A stretch of 64,000 nt of DNA from Panax quinquefolius (lineage: Eukaryota; Streptophyta; Magnoliopsida; Apiales; Araliaceae): positions 7,496,311 to 7,560,310 of the forward strand of contig CM035170.1 in the NCBI GenBank assembly GCA_020205615.1. The letters are read 5' to 3'. Below are positions 11,501 to 23,580 of the stretch, one piece after another. The position numbers and the translations under genes were made by a program. The notes under the pieces are model-generated. The model saw nothing but the letters and a program-made list of their open reading frames with translations, was not told the origin of the DNA and made no database searches. Positions within the stretch are counted from its first letter, which is position 1; the number at the start of each line of letters is the position of its first letter.

Positions 11501-12138
11501 CCAGGTCGTTCCCAGGAAAGAGGGGGCTTTCCGATAAAGATTTCTCCTTATTGGTGCGCAATTAGGTGACCAAACCTCTCATTGACAGAACTTCTAGACA
11601 TTGTTAATATTGCAAATAATAATATGAATAACTTTACCGTCACAATTATTGATTTAATAATATATCATATAATGCAGATGATACTGTGATAATAATTGAA
11701 TCAATAATATGAGAGATATGATGCAACAATTATTGTAGCAATAATTGAGTATAACTGAGTGACTTCTCACGTAAGCATCAATAATCAATACCGTGTGCTA
11801 CTATGCAACCACGCCAGACATCGCATTTTTTACTACCGAGAGTAGTTCAACAGCTTTTAACGGTAACACTTTCACAAGTTATAAAAGATAATTACATCAT
11901 TTTCTAAATACGACAATACTTTCGTTGTGGGGTCCACAAATAATTGTGCCGTCATACGGATATTCCCCGACAAAAAGAATATTCCCCGACCAAATGAATA
12001 TTTTATAACAACTTGCATACTTTGCAAAATTTATAAATACTACCCACAACTATAACATTATATCAAATCCACACCATAATATTCAACAAAATATTTTGAG
12101 AAATTTAAATCTTTATTCATAAAATCTGGGGTCTCACA
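11501..12138 (-). repeat. E2 3' LTR, truncated
   Basis: It enters the LTR in the middle, at CCAGGTCGTTCCCAGGAAAG, and runs to GGGGTCTCACA at 12138, followed directly by the polypurine side ATCCCCCCTCCTTATG. The first 1.8 kb or so of the LTR is missing, along with about 125 bp of flanking E1 pol, which points to one deletion across the insertion junction. Confidence 0.85.
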
Positions 12139-12149
12139 ATCCCCCCTCC

Positions 12150-12870
12150 TTATGAAATTTCGCCCTCGAAATTTACGTACGTACCTGGTATGCCGAAGAG
12201 ATGAGGATACCTTGACTTCATTTCAGATTCTAACTCTTGAGGTATAACCTTTGAGTGTTGAATACGATCCTTCTTATCCAAGATTTTAACACGTATCTCC
12301 TCACACGTTAAATCTTCTGCTATGTCGTCTTGTTCTAATTTAATAACGTGGTTCGGGTCGTCCACATATTTACGTAACATCGATACGTGAAAAATGTTAT
12401 GAACACGCGACATACTTGGCGGTAAAACGAATCTATAGGCCACAGTTCCTACTCGATCAAGGATTTCAAATGGGCCAATAAAATTGAGGGTTGAGATCTC
12501 CTCTCTTCATTGATTATTGCTTCTAGAATAACGCCCTCTTGAACCTTCTTCTTCACATTCATCAGCTCTGAGTATGTAGCTTGAAGGACTTTTAACTTTA
12601 TCGATTAAGGTCGATTCTACTCGTATATTCGTTACCTTCACGTGGGTCCCTAGAGTCTTTAACTCTATCTTCATCATTTGTAAGTTATACGAAATGAGTC
12701 TTTGTGTTAACAACATCGCACTCATAAACGCATACGATCTTCTACTCAATGCGTCAACTACCATGTTCACTCTTCCATGGTGATATTGAATGGTCGTAAC
12801 CTTCAACAGCTCGAGCCATTGTCTTCGGCGCATTATACGTTCGTTTTGGGTGAAGAAATACTTGAGGGTT
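12150..12870 (-). pseudogene. E2 chromodomain and RNase H-integrase linker remnants
   Basis: 12150-12443 encodes the integrase C-terminal segment [20 protein letters not shown] and a shortened chromodomain that lost its VKVLWRNHD strand and joins IPQ directly to [14 protein letters not shown]. At about 12490-12510 the sequence jumps to the RNase H/integrase linker (12507-12833, with VDALSRRSYAF), so the DDE core and zinc domain are gone. At about 12870 it jumps again to the protease-RT linker, so the RT is gone too. Confidence 0.82.
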
Positions 12871-13573
12871 TTAGAAATAGGTTTTGTATTGGGGTCAATA
12901 CCAAATTCAATTTCACGCTCTAGTGGTAGGCTAAGAAGTTTTCAAGAATACGTCATGAAATTTATTAACAATAGAAATATCATTCAAAACTGTGACTCTC
13001 ATCCAAGACTTGGATAACACGTCACATTGATACCTATCAACTTGCCATCGTTATTCACGACGTCCCCTGCGGATATTCTAGCTTCGGTGTATTCCAAGAC
13101 TTGGAAGTCACCAGCGAAAGGCTCAGGGCTCTTTACTTATGGCTTGATATGACAATGATTGACTTTAGTGGTTTGGTTGCTTGAATTCGCATAACAGGTT
13201 GGTTAGGAATATGAAAGTTAACCACCTTACGAAAAGCATGATAAGTAGTTAACCAATCGATTTCTAAAATCACATCAAAGGCAAGTATTTTCAAAGAGAT
13301 AAGATCGACAGGTAACGTGAAAGTGTCGATTTAAATTAAACTAAACTTATAAACAGTGGATGTAATGAAGGTTTCTCCCAACAGAGTTTCAATAGATAAA
13401 TCAAAGTCTAATTTCTTAAGAGCCAAGTTCATACGTTGAACACAACTAGGTGAAATACAAGAGTGGGTAGAACCGGTATCGAATAAGGTATAGACTTCGC
13501 AAGAGTTTATGATTAACTTACCCGTGATAACTTTGTTCGGGTTCCTCGATAAACGCCTCTCACTTAAACTCAC
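12871..13573 (-). pseudogene. E2 protease and linker with a foreign 135-bp patch
   Basis: The aspartic protease reads YTLFDTGSTHSCISPSCVQR (13331-13573), with the catalytic DTG intact. The region downstream of it, matching E1 34500-34800, is broken by frameshifts. Positions 13001-13135 do not match any other copy and replace about 70 bp of normal sequence; read on the minus strand the patch is an open coding-like stretch. The normal sequence returns on both sides (ATCAAGCCATAA at about 13139 and the ATTCAAAACTG side at about 12981). Confidence 0.75.
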
Positions 13574-13583
13574 TCAATTTGAC

Positions 13584-14321
13584 TTATGCAGGACATCCTT
13601 TAAGCGTCACCATCCCAGTTGGACTTAACTTTGCTATAGGGTATATTCCACCCTTAATTGCTTCGTCACATTCCTGATCTATGATTTGAATCATTACTCC
13701 CCGATCCATATCGAATTGGGATTGATCGCTTTGCACAGGGTAATTCCGAACTCGATGTTGGATTCTCCCAATTGTTGTCCAAAAAGCAAAATCCATTTCA
13801 TCTATTTTGACTTTATTAGATCGGACATCTTTTTCGACAATATCAACGCATCGTGCGGCTTTTACCCACACATCATCTATTCTCCTTCGTTCAATTGTTT
13901 CTGCTTTCATCAGAACTTTGATCATAACATTCTTAGATTCCAGCTCTAATATCTTATACTCTGCCAAAGAGTGCTTCATTCAAGCATCGCATTATCGGTA
14001 AACACAGCTTTTTGTTGTTGTTTCTCTTTTGCTCCACGCCGCTTCTTCTTGATTTCGCTCTTCTAACTCATGAATAAGATTTTGTAATTCTAAATTTTGA
14101 TCATAAAATTCTTCTAATAAATTCTCCTCAGGTTCCTCTTCTTCCTCACTCTCAGCAGCTACCTCTGCAACTAGCTCGGGTGCAACTATTAGTTCTTCAC
14201 GTACCACGTAGATATCTCTAATTTCTTCTTCGTCTGACATCATATTAACCTGGTTAGTGATTAAAAGTGTCTCAACGGTCTCATGTGCTTCATTGCTTAT
14301 CTCAATATTTTCGGATGCCAT
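13584..14321 (-). pseudogene. E2 ORF1: acidic coiled-coil-like protein in place of Gag
   Basis: The start at 14321 (MASENIEISNEAHETVET) matches the Gag N-terminus of E1 (MTSENVEISNGAHETVES). After about 20 residues similarity stops. Next comes an acidic tract (ESEEEEEPEENLLEEFYDQ), a heptad-like stretch (LELQNLIHELEERNQEEAAW), and a charged region up to about 13660. The end, KLSPTGM near 13620, matches the post-knuckle linker KSSPAGM of E1. There is no WW-containing Gag core and no CCHC knuckle. Two in-frame stops lie at 13992-13994 and 13980-13982; apart from these the frame is open for about 245 codons. I do not recognise the inserted protein. It could be a captured host gene segment or a Gag too diverged to see. 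Confidence 0.65.
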
Positions 14322-14508
14322 TTGCAAATACTGCCACAAAATAAGGGTTAATTTACATATCACATATTATCCCTATACTTTGACCTACCAATTAAATACC
14401 AAATAAACTTACGTTGGTCATACTAGCGAAAGAATTCCCCGTCTCTCCCCTCCTAGTCCTTGTCTCACATCTCAGCCAGGGATCATATCCCTAAGATTTT
14501 ATACCAAC

Positions 14509-15160
14509 TGTGACACCCCCAAAACAGGTATACATCACCCATCTTGGGTTGCCAAATACATGGTACACAATTCAAATACAACTTAATTATACAACAGTCG
14601 TGTAAAATACGACAAAATATAATCTAAGACTTTTTAAAAAGAATATTGTCATCTAGACAATATACAAACTCAATGGAGTCCTCATTACATTTATTGTCAT
14701 ACTATTTAACAGAATAGTGAGGACTACTAATGCTATCATCTGGACCGTCACTCCGTTCGTCGACTAGTCCCGTCTACGTTCTCATTTCCTGAAGAGAACA
14801 TTGAAAGAAAGGGTGAGCTCAACTATCCCAGTAAGAAATATTATGACTAAGGTAATGCAGAATAATTTATCGTTAGCCTTTAATAGTGTTAAACTGATAA
14901 AATATAACAAACATCAAGTTTAACTGCAGCAGAACAAACAATCCATTAGAAGAGTCAAGTAGAGAATAAAATCTACTATCTTCTATGATTTAAAAGGTTT
15001 TTCATCACTTTTATCGCTGAGACTCAGCTTAATAAATAAACCACATCATCCCTGCACTACGGTCAAAGATATTCATTAGTATCACGACCATAAATTATCC
15101 ATGCACTACAGGCCAAGGATATTCGTGTATTCATCAATGGTCATGATCATGCCAACAACC
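14509..15160 (-). repeat. E2 5' LTR, first part
   Basis: It begins TGTGACACCCCCAAAACAGG beside the E2 primer site and matches other family LTRs up to about 15160 (ATGCCAACAACC). There it switches abruptly to the interior of an E3-type LTR (AGGCAACACTCTTATGGCAA). The rest of the E2 5' LTR continues at 23581-24386 and 33522-33857; about 0.7 kb or more is missing. Confidence 0.82.
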
Positions 15161-18100
15161 AGGCAACACTCTTATGGCAACACTTTTATTACCTGAAAGG
15201 AATTGTGAAGCAAAAAGGGTGAGCACAACTAGCCCAGTAAAGAATATCATGACTAAAGATAATTAAATTATCAATAGCTTTCATCAATAATAAATCAGAG
15301 ATTTAGAACATATGGTAGATGATAAAATTTTTCAACCATAGTTGCAGCGGAACGGACAATCCATTAGAAGAGTCAAATAGACCATTAGGTCTATTATCTT
15401 CTCCATGTTAAAAGTCCACCAATAATATTTTATCCCTGTAACATCAATCAACAATTCCTGTCCACAATCATATGAATAACTTATAATCATAATTGTCATT
15501 CGGAATTCCCTTTTCGCACCCAGGACGAAGATGATTCTCATCACCTATCTTCACCTGAAATATCACAAATCATGGTTATACCAAATCACAATTCTTGCTC
15601 ATAATCATACTAATAAATTCATCTTTGCACTACAATAAAGATATACAATCAGAAAACCAATAATCCGAGACTCGACAACAAATAATCCACATCATCGAAT
15701 CACCCCTGCACTACGGCCAAGGATATTCGTTAATATCACATCAATGAATTATCCATTCACTACTACGCCAAGGATATTCATTATTATCACATCCATGAAT
15801 TAATATTTCATTCTTTGAGACTCACTTTCAATAATTAATCCACATCATTAAATCATCCCCACTTGCTACGTGCCAGGATATTCTTTAGTATCACGACCAC
15901 GAATTATCCATGCACTACGGCCAAAGATAATCGTGTTTTCATCAACGGTCCTGATCATGCCATAAAACAATTCATTTTTGCACCATTGGCCGAAGAGAAT
16001 CCATAGCCATAATCATACAAAAAACTGTCCATCAATGCACTACGGGCCAATGAGGACTTTTTCATTAGTATCACAACCACAAATTATCCATGCACTATGG
16101 GCCAAAGATAATCGTGTTTTTATCAACGGTCCTGATCATGCTATAAAACAATTCATCTTTGCACCCTTGGCCGAAGAGAATCCATAGCCATAATCATACC
16201 AAAAACTGTCCATCAATGCACTACGGGCCAATGAGGACTTTTACCACATCATTTGTAACATTACGGTCATGATTAAATCGAATAATCCCTGGTCATAATC
16301 ATACCAAGTCCATCTATGCACTACAGGCCACATATGACTTTCAACATAATATAAACATGAGGATGATGACAATGATATAAGAATTAAATAAAACAAGTTC
16401 AAGAATTAGTTTATCCAAGAACCAATAACGTCTCATTTACTCGTAACTAGATTATTTTCATAAAAAAATACCAAATCAGTCCCAAAAATTATTATTTTCT
16501 GGGATTAAGCATAATATAATCCCATATTGAACATATATTTTTCTCGGAATTTTTAAAATTCATTTACTATTTTTCAAAAAATAATTTCTAATTAATTCCT
16601 TAAGAAATTAGCTACCTTAAGTTTAACTCCAGAAATTCCCAAATCTTAGCAGGATCTTACACATGTTAACGTGAGCTTCCAGTTTAAATTTCATGGTTAT
16701 CGGAGTTATAGAACTCCTAAGTTATAAGCGTTTTTTTCGGAAAAACCTAAATATTGAAATGGTCATAACTTGCTCATTTTAAGTCGGAATGAGCTCAGTT
16801 TTGGACAGGAGGTACTTTATTCCATATACTTTCATATCCCAAAAGGACAGAATTATTCTCATAAATTAAGTGGCCGAAACAGCCCTTTTAAATTTCTGGG
16901 CAGTAGCATTTTTCTCTTTTGCAGCTTTTGACTCCTTTGCTAAAGTCAGTCCACACGAAAATCTACAACACCTTTTATAGTGATTCCACTTGGATAAGTT
17001 ACAAAACTCATAGATCTAACTCTAGAACTTGACCTCACTAAAAAATTCAAAATATAATAGGAGATATGGTCAATTGAATTTTATGTTCCGTTTTCACCAA
17101 AATCTGATTTTCAACTCTTTGTGATTTCTAAGAAACTTTCATGTTTTCACATAATAACCAACATAACTCATCATAAAACTTTCTAATACTCAAAACATAT
17201 GAGGACATCATGTATACAGATCATTTCCACAATTTAATAAGGAATGAATACACATGATCATTCACCATGCTTGTGGTAATCCACATAGACACGCTATTCC
17301 AACAGAATAATAAAGAATAGAATAACAGGAGGATTCACCATGCGTGCGATATAGACTCGCATGCATGGGTTATTCTCAATGAATAATAAATAATGGAACT
17401 AGGTCCCACAGTAACGCATGCATGTGGATATTACGATGAATAGTAAAGACGGAACCAGTCCCACAGTAAAATGAATGCATGTGATATTCCAACATAATAA
17501 TAAAAAATGGAATAATGTAATAATTTCACCAAGTATAGGGTAGCTCGTGTATATACAAAGTTATTCCAATGTAATAATAAAGAATGGAATAACAGAAGTT
17601 CTCTTCATGGATAAGAAAGAAATAATACTCCCTACCATAGAAGAAACTGGATATAGAAGTAGTGAAGTAGCAGAATACTTTTCTTCTTTCTCTCTATAAT
17701 AATTGCTCTATAGCTTTTGTGAATTGGTGAGAAATGAAGGAAGAATGAGCTTCTATTTATAGGAAAATATAGTTTCGATAATTGCACGTTTTGGGGCTCG
17801 AAAAATTACAGTACAATACCTCCAACTTTTCTTTCATTTTTAATTTAGTCCTGCAAGTATTATCAAACTTGCACCACCTCCCATAATAGTAAATAATGTG
17901 AATCAATAGTTCAATCATGTGAATCAATAGTATAATCATGTGAAAAAATTAATTACAGTATAGTACCTTCAACTATACCTCTATTTTTAACTTAGTCATG
18001 TAAGTATTATCAATCTTGCACCAACTCCCTTAATAGTACATGAATGTGATTCAATAGTATCCACATGTGAACAAATAGTTATATAAACATGTGAATTAGT

Positions 18101-18941
18101 AGTAATTAAGTGCTCATTTATCCGATAAATTACCCAATTTATCAATATAACCCCCAAACATCAATTATCATCGAAATAGATGTTGATTTCCATTAACACT
18201 AATAATCCCAACACAATGGAACTATCAATTTCATTTTTAATCAACACAACTTATTCATCATTAATATTATAACTCACAATATTTAACAACCAGGTCATTC
18301 CCAGGAAAGAGGGGGCTTTCCGATAAGGATTTCTCCTTATCGACGCCAAGATTAGGTGACCAAACCTCTCCTCGATGTAACTTCTAGACATTGTCAATAT
18401 TGTAAATAATAATATGAATAACTTTGTCATCTCAATTATTGATTTAATAATAATAAATATTATGCAGATGATACCGTGACAATAATTGAATCAATAATAT
18501 GAGAGATATGATGCAGCAATTACTGTAGCAATAATTGAGTATAACCGAAAGTGACTTCTCACGTAAGCATCAATAATCAATACCGCAGTGCTACTATGCA
18601 ACTACCACGCCATTACTTATACTTTTAACACCGGTGTTTCAGCAGCTTTAACGGTAACACTTTCACCGTTATTTTTATAAAAGATAATTACGTGCTGTTT
18701 TCTAACTACGACAATACTTCCGCCAGGGGTCTACTAATGATTGTGTCGTCGTACGGATATTTCCTGACAAAAAGAATATTCCCCGACCAAATGAATATTT
18801 TATAACAACTTGCATACTTTACAAAATTTATAAATACTACCCACAACTATAACATTATATCAAATCCACTCTATAATATAAAAAATAAAAAAATTATTTC
18901 GAGAAAATTAAATATTTATTCATAAAATCCGGGGTCTCACA
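15161..18941 (-). repeat. E3 5'-truncated LTR (left copy)
   Basis: It aligns with 19800-23580. It carries an extra segment of about 800 bp (16430-17240) not found in E1, E5 or E6 LTRs, GCACTACGGGCC repeats at 15700-16330, and TATTCCAAC/AATAATAAAGAATGG repeats at 17290-17600. A TATAAATAG box lies on the minus strand at 17753-17761. The 60- to 70-codon frames inside are not genes. Confidence 0.85.
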
Positions 18942-19280
18942 ATCTCCCCTCCTTATGGAATTTCGCCCTCGAAATTTACGTACGTACCTGGTATTCAAAG
19001 AGATGAGAATACTTTGCTTTCTTTTCGGATTATACCTTCCTGGTTATTTGCTCTGTATCATGATTTTCCCATTACTCATCTCCTGTATTTCAGATATTAT
19101 TCTAGAATATATCTTCAAAACAAAGGTCAATTAACATATCACAAATTGTCAATTTATCAAGTAAAAAAATTTTCGGCTTAGGTAAGTCACACACTAGCGA
19201 AGTATATTACTCGTCTCTCCCCTCCTAGTTCTAGACTCATATCTCCGCCAAATGACCATATCCCTAAGCTCGATATCAAA
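18942..19280 (-). mobile_element. E3 residual interior: PPT, chromodomain tail, leader, PBS
   Basis: Positions 18942-19075 align with the end of chromovirus pol (GAAATTTCGCCCTCGAAATT is the coding end just inside the 3' LTR). From about 19080 the sequence matches the leader between the 5' LTR and gag of E1 (GTCTCTCCCCTCCTAGTTCT shared with 36327 onward). Everything between, about 5 kb in an autonomous element, is absent. The left and right borders are intact LTR edges, so the cis signals for priming and packaging may have been kept. Confidence 0.85.
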
Positions 19281-22200
19281 TGTGACGCCCCCAAATTAGG
19301 TATACATCACCCATTCGAGTCGTCGATATATATAGTACAAAATTCGAATACAACTTCATTTATATTAATCATTGAAATGTCAGATAGAATACGACCATAG
19401 TTAACTGTGAGTTTTAATACAAATATATGTAACTCTCATGGTGCCTCGACCACAACCTTACAATGGTGAGTCTTCTCTTGACATATAACTATCTCCACTG
19501 TCTCCAAATGAATATTATATTTCAAATAAACTCCAAGATCATATAGGTAGTGCCCGTAGATATACTCAGCAAGTGGATGCGCATAACCCTGTCTTATGAT
19601 AACACGAGGTTGTATGTCATTAGACATCTTGTGTGATAGTGGCAAAACACCCTTCCAAAGTTGGGTTCGCCTCACCCTATTTGATTCACCAAATATAACT
19701 ACTAAATGATGTATAGAATACAACACACTTTTCTATACTGTTTAGGGAGAACCTCCACAGCTAGAGACCACTGTTATATTCCCCTGTTATCCCCGATCGA
19801 CCAGGCAACACTCTTATGATAACACTCTTATTACCTGAAAGGAATTGTGAAGCAAAAAGGGTGAGCACATCTAGCCCAATAAAAAATATCACGACTAAAG
19901 ATAATTAAATTATCAATAGCTTTCATCAATAATAAATCAGAGATTTAGAACATATGGTAGATGATAAAACTTTTCAACTATAGTTGCAGCGGAACGAGCA
20001 ATCCATTAGAAGAGTCAAATAGACCATCAGGTCTATTATCTTCTCCATGTTAAAAGTCCACCAATAATGTTTTATCCTCAGTAACATCAATCAACAATTC
20101 CTCATCCACAATCATATGAATAACTCATAATCATAATTGTGATTCTCAATTCCTTTTCGCACCTGTGACGAAGATGATTCTCATCACCTATCTTCACCGA
20201 AATATCACAAATTATAGTTATACCAAATCACAATTCCCCGCTCATAATCATACTAATAAATTCATCTTCGCACTGAAGCCAAAGATATACAATCAGAAAC
20301 CAATAATGCTAAGACTCAAACAAACAAATAATCCACATCATCGAATCACCCCGCACTACTACCAGGATATTCGTTATCATCACATCAATGAATTATCCAT
20401 GCACTACTACCAAGGATATTCATTATTATCACATCCATGAATTAATATTTCATTGCTGAGACTCAGCTCAATAATTAATCCACATCATTAAATCATCCTT
20501 GCACTATAGGCCAAGGATATTCTTTAGTATCACGACCATGAATTATCCATGCACTACAGGCCAAAGATAATCGTGTTTTCATCAACGGTCCTGATCATGC
20601 CATAAAATAATTCATCTTTGCACCCTTGGCCAAAGAGAATCCATAGCCATAATCATACCAAAAACTGTCCATCAATGCACTACGGCCAATGAAGACTTTT
20701 TTCATTAAGATCACAACCACAAATTATCCATGCACTACGGGCCAAAGATAATCGTGTTTTTATCAACTATCCGATCATGCTATAAAAACAATTCATCTTT
20801 GCACCCTTGGTCAAGAGAATTCATAGCCATAATCATTCCAAAAACGTCCATCAATGCACTACTGCCAATGAGGACTTTTACCGCGTCATTTTGTAACATT
20901 ACTACCATGATTATACCGAATAATCCTCGGTCATAATCATACCAAGTCCATCTATGCACTACAGCCACGATGACTTTCAACAAAATATAAATATGAGGAT
21001 GATGACAATGATATAAGAATTCAATAAAACAAGTTCAAGAATTAATTTAACCAAGAACTAATAACGCCTCATTTACTCAGAATTAGATTATTTTCATAAA
21101 AATACCAAATCAGTCCCAAAATTATTCTTTTCTCGGATTAAGCATAATATAGTCCCATATTGAACATATATTTTTCTCGGAATTTTTAAAATTCATTTGC
21201 TATTTTTCAAAAATTAATTTCTAATTAATTCCTTAAGAAATTAGCTACCTTAAGTTTAACTCCAGAAATTCCCAAATCTGAGCAGGATCTTACACATGTT
21301 AACGTGAGCTTCCAGTTTAAATTTCATGGTCATCGGAGTTATAGAACTCCGATTATAGCTTTTTTGTCGGAAAAACTGAAATATTGAAATGGTCATAACT
21401 AGCTCATTTTAAGTCGGAATGAGCTCAGTTTTGGACAAGAGGTACTTTATACCATATACTTTCATGTCCCAAAAGGCCAGAATTTTTATCACAAATTAAG
21501 TGGTAAAACATCCCTTTTAAATTTCTCGGCAAGAGCATTTTCTCTTTTTTCAGACTTTTGACTCCTTTGCTAAAAGTCACCCACACGAAAATCTACAACA
21601 CCTTTTACAAAGATTCCAATTGGATAAGTTACAAAACTCATAGATCTAACTCTAGAACGTGACCTCACTCAAAAATTCAAAATATAATAGAGATATGGTC
21701 AATTGAATTTTATGTTCCGCTTTTACCAAAATCGATTTTCAACTCTTTGTGATTTCTAAGAAACTTTCATGTTTTCACATAATAACCAACATAACTCATC
21801 ATAACACTTACTAATACTCAAAACATATGAGGACATCATGTATACGAGATCATTTCACAATTTAATAAGGAATGAATACACAGGATCATTCAACCATGCA
21901 TGTGGTAATCCACATGCATGTTTATTCCAATGTAATAATAAAGAATGGAATAACAGGAGGATTCACCATGCGTGCGATAGATCGCATGCATGTGTTATTC
22001 TCAATGTAATAATAAATAATGGAACTAGGTCCCACGTAAACGCACGCACGTAATATTCTACGTAATAGTAAAGACGGAACCAGTCCCACAGAAACGCATG
22101 CATACGATATTCCAACATAATAATAAAAAATGGAATAATGTAAGAATTTCACCAAGTATAGGGTAGCTCGCATGATACAAAGTTATTCCAACGAATAATA

Positions 22201-23580
22201 AAGAATGGAATAATGAAGTTCTCTTCATGGATAAGAAAGAAATAATACTTCCTACCTTAGAAGAAACTGGATATAGAAGTAATGAAGTAGCAGAATACTT
22301 TTCTTCTTTCTCTCTATAATTTCTCTCTATAATAATTGCTCTATAGCTTTAGTGAATTGGTGAGAAATGAAGGAAGAATGAGCTTCTATTTATAGGAAAA
22401 TATAGTTTCGATAATTGCACGCGTTTTGGGCTCGAAAAATTACAAGATAATACCTCCAACTTTTCTTTCATTTTTAATTTAGTCCTGCAAGTATTATCAA
22501 ACTTGCACCACCTCCCATAATAGTAAATAATGTGAATCAATAGTTCAATCATGTGAATCAATAGTATAATCATGTGAAAAAATTAATTATAGTATAGTAC
22601 CTTCAACTATACCTCTATTTTTAACTTAGTCATGCAAGTATTATCAATCTTGCACCAACTTCCTTAATAGTACATGAATGTGATTCAATAGTACCCACAT
22701 GTGAACAAATAGTTATATAAGCATGTGAATTAGTAGTAATTAAGTGCTCATTTATCCGATAAATTACCCGATTTATCAATATAACCCCCAAACATCAATT
22801 ATCATAGAAATAGATGTCGATTTCCATTAACACTAATAATCCCAACACAATGGAACTATCAATTTCATCTTTAATCAACACAACTTATTCATCATTAATA
22901 TTATAACTCACAATATTTAACAACCGTGTCGCTCCCTGTGAAAGAGGGGCTTTTCGATAAGGATTTCTCCTTATTGGCAGCCAATTAGGTGACCAAACCT
23001 CTCCTCGATGTAACTTCTAGACATTGTCAATATTGTAAATAATAATATGAATAACTTTGTCGTCTCAATTATTGATTTAATAATAAATAATATTATGCGA
23101 TGATCTTTGTGACAATAATTGAATCAATAATATGAGAGATATGATGCAAAGAATTCATCGTAGCAATAATTGAGTATAACCGAGTGACTTCTCACGTAAG
23201 CATCAATAATCAATACCGCAGTGTGCTACTACGCAACTACGCCAGACGTATTATATACTTTTAACACCGGGTGTTTCAACAGCTTTAATTCGGTAACACT
23301 TTCACCGTTATTTTTATAAAAAGATAATTCTGTCATTTTCTAACTACGACAATACTTCCGTTGTGGGGTCCACCAATGATTGTGTCGTCGTACGGATATT
23401 CCCCGACAAAAAGAATATTCCACGACCAAACGAATATTTTATAACAACTTACATACTTTGCAAATTTATAAATACTACCCACAACTATAACATTATATCA
23501 AATCCACTCCATAATATAAAAAATAAAAAAATTATTTCGAGAAAATTAAATATTTTTTTCATAAAATCTGGGGTCTCACA
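19281..23580 (-). repeat. E3 LTR, full-length copy (right)
   Basis: This 4.3-kb LTR is nearly twice the length of the E1 LTR. Its first 520 bp (19340-19800) are unlike any other LTR here and hold the open frame at 19436-19726. After that come GCACTACGGGCC arrays (20340-20960), the E3-specific segment (21060-21860), the TATTCC repeats (21900-22220), a minus-strand TATAAATAG (22385-22393) and the family end. Confidence 0.88.
19436..19726 (-). CDS. Unidentified 96-codon open frame inside the E3 LTR
   Basis: Read on the minus strand from ATG at 19726 it gives 96 residues with balanced composition (MLYSIHHLVVIFGESNRVRR at the start, CQEKTHHCKVVVEAP at the end), unlike the low-complexity frames of the neighbouring repeats. 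I recognise no domain. It lies in the part of the E3 LTR that is absent from other LTRs in the window; the left LTR has lost it, so no second copy is available to test conservation. It could be a captured host exon or chance. There is no evidence of expression. Confidence 0.3.
   Translation of the reverse strand: MLYSIHHLVVIFGESNRVRRTQLWKGVLPLSHKMSNDIQPRVIIRQGYAHPLAEYIYGHYLYDLGVYLKYNIHLETVEIVICQEKTHHCKVVVEAP

Larger units (their letters stand above)
15161..23580 (-). mobile_element. E3: giant-LTR element with a 339-bp interior
   Basis: Two LTR copies flank a tiny interior (18942-19280). The right LTR (19281-23580, 4300 bp) is full length; it begins TGTGACGCCCCCAAATTAGG and ends GGGGTCTCACA. 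The left LTR (15161-18941) lacks the first 520 bp or so and from there aligns with the right one throughout. The interior keeps only the polypurine side with the chromodomain tail (CTCCTTATGGAATTTCGCCC onward) joined to the 5' leader and a degenerate primer site (TTTGATATCGAGC, minus). It encodes no transposition protein, so it depended on relatives, as LARD or TRIM elements do. It sits in the E2 5' LTR, which resumes at 23581. Confidence 0.85.
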
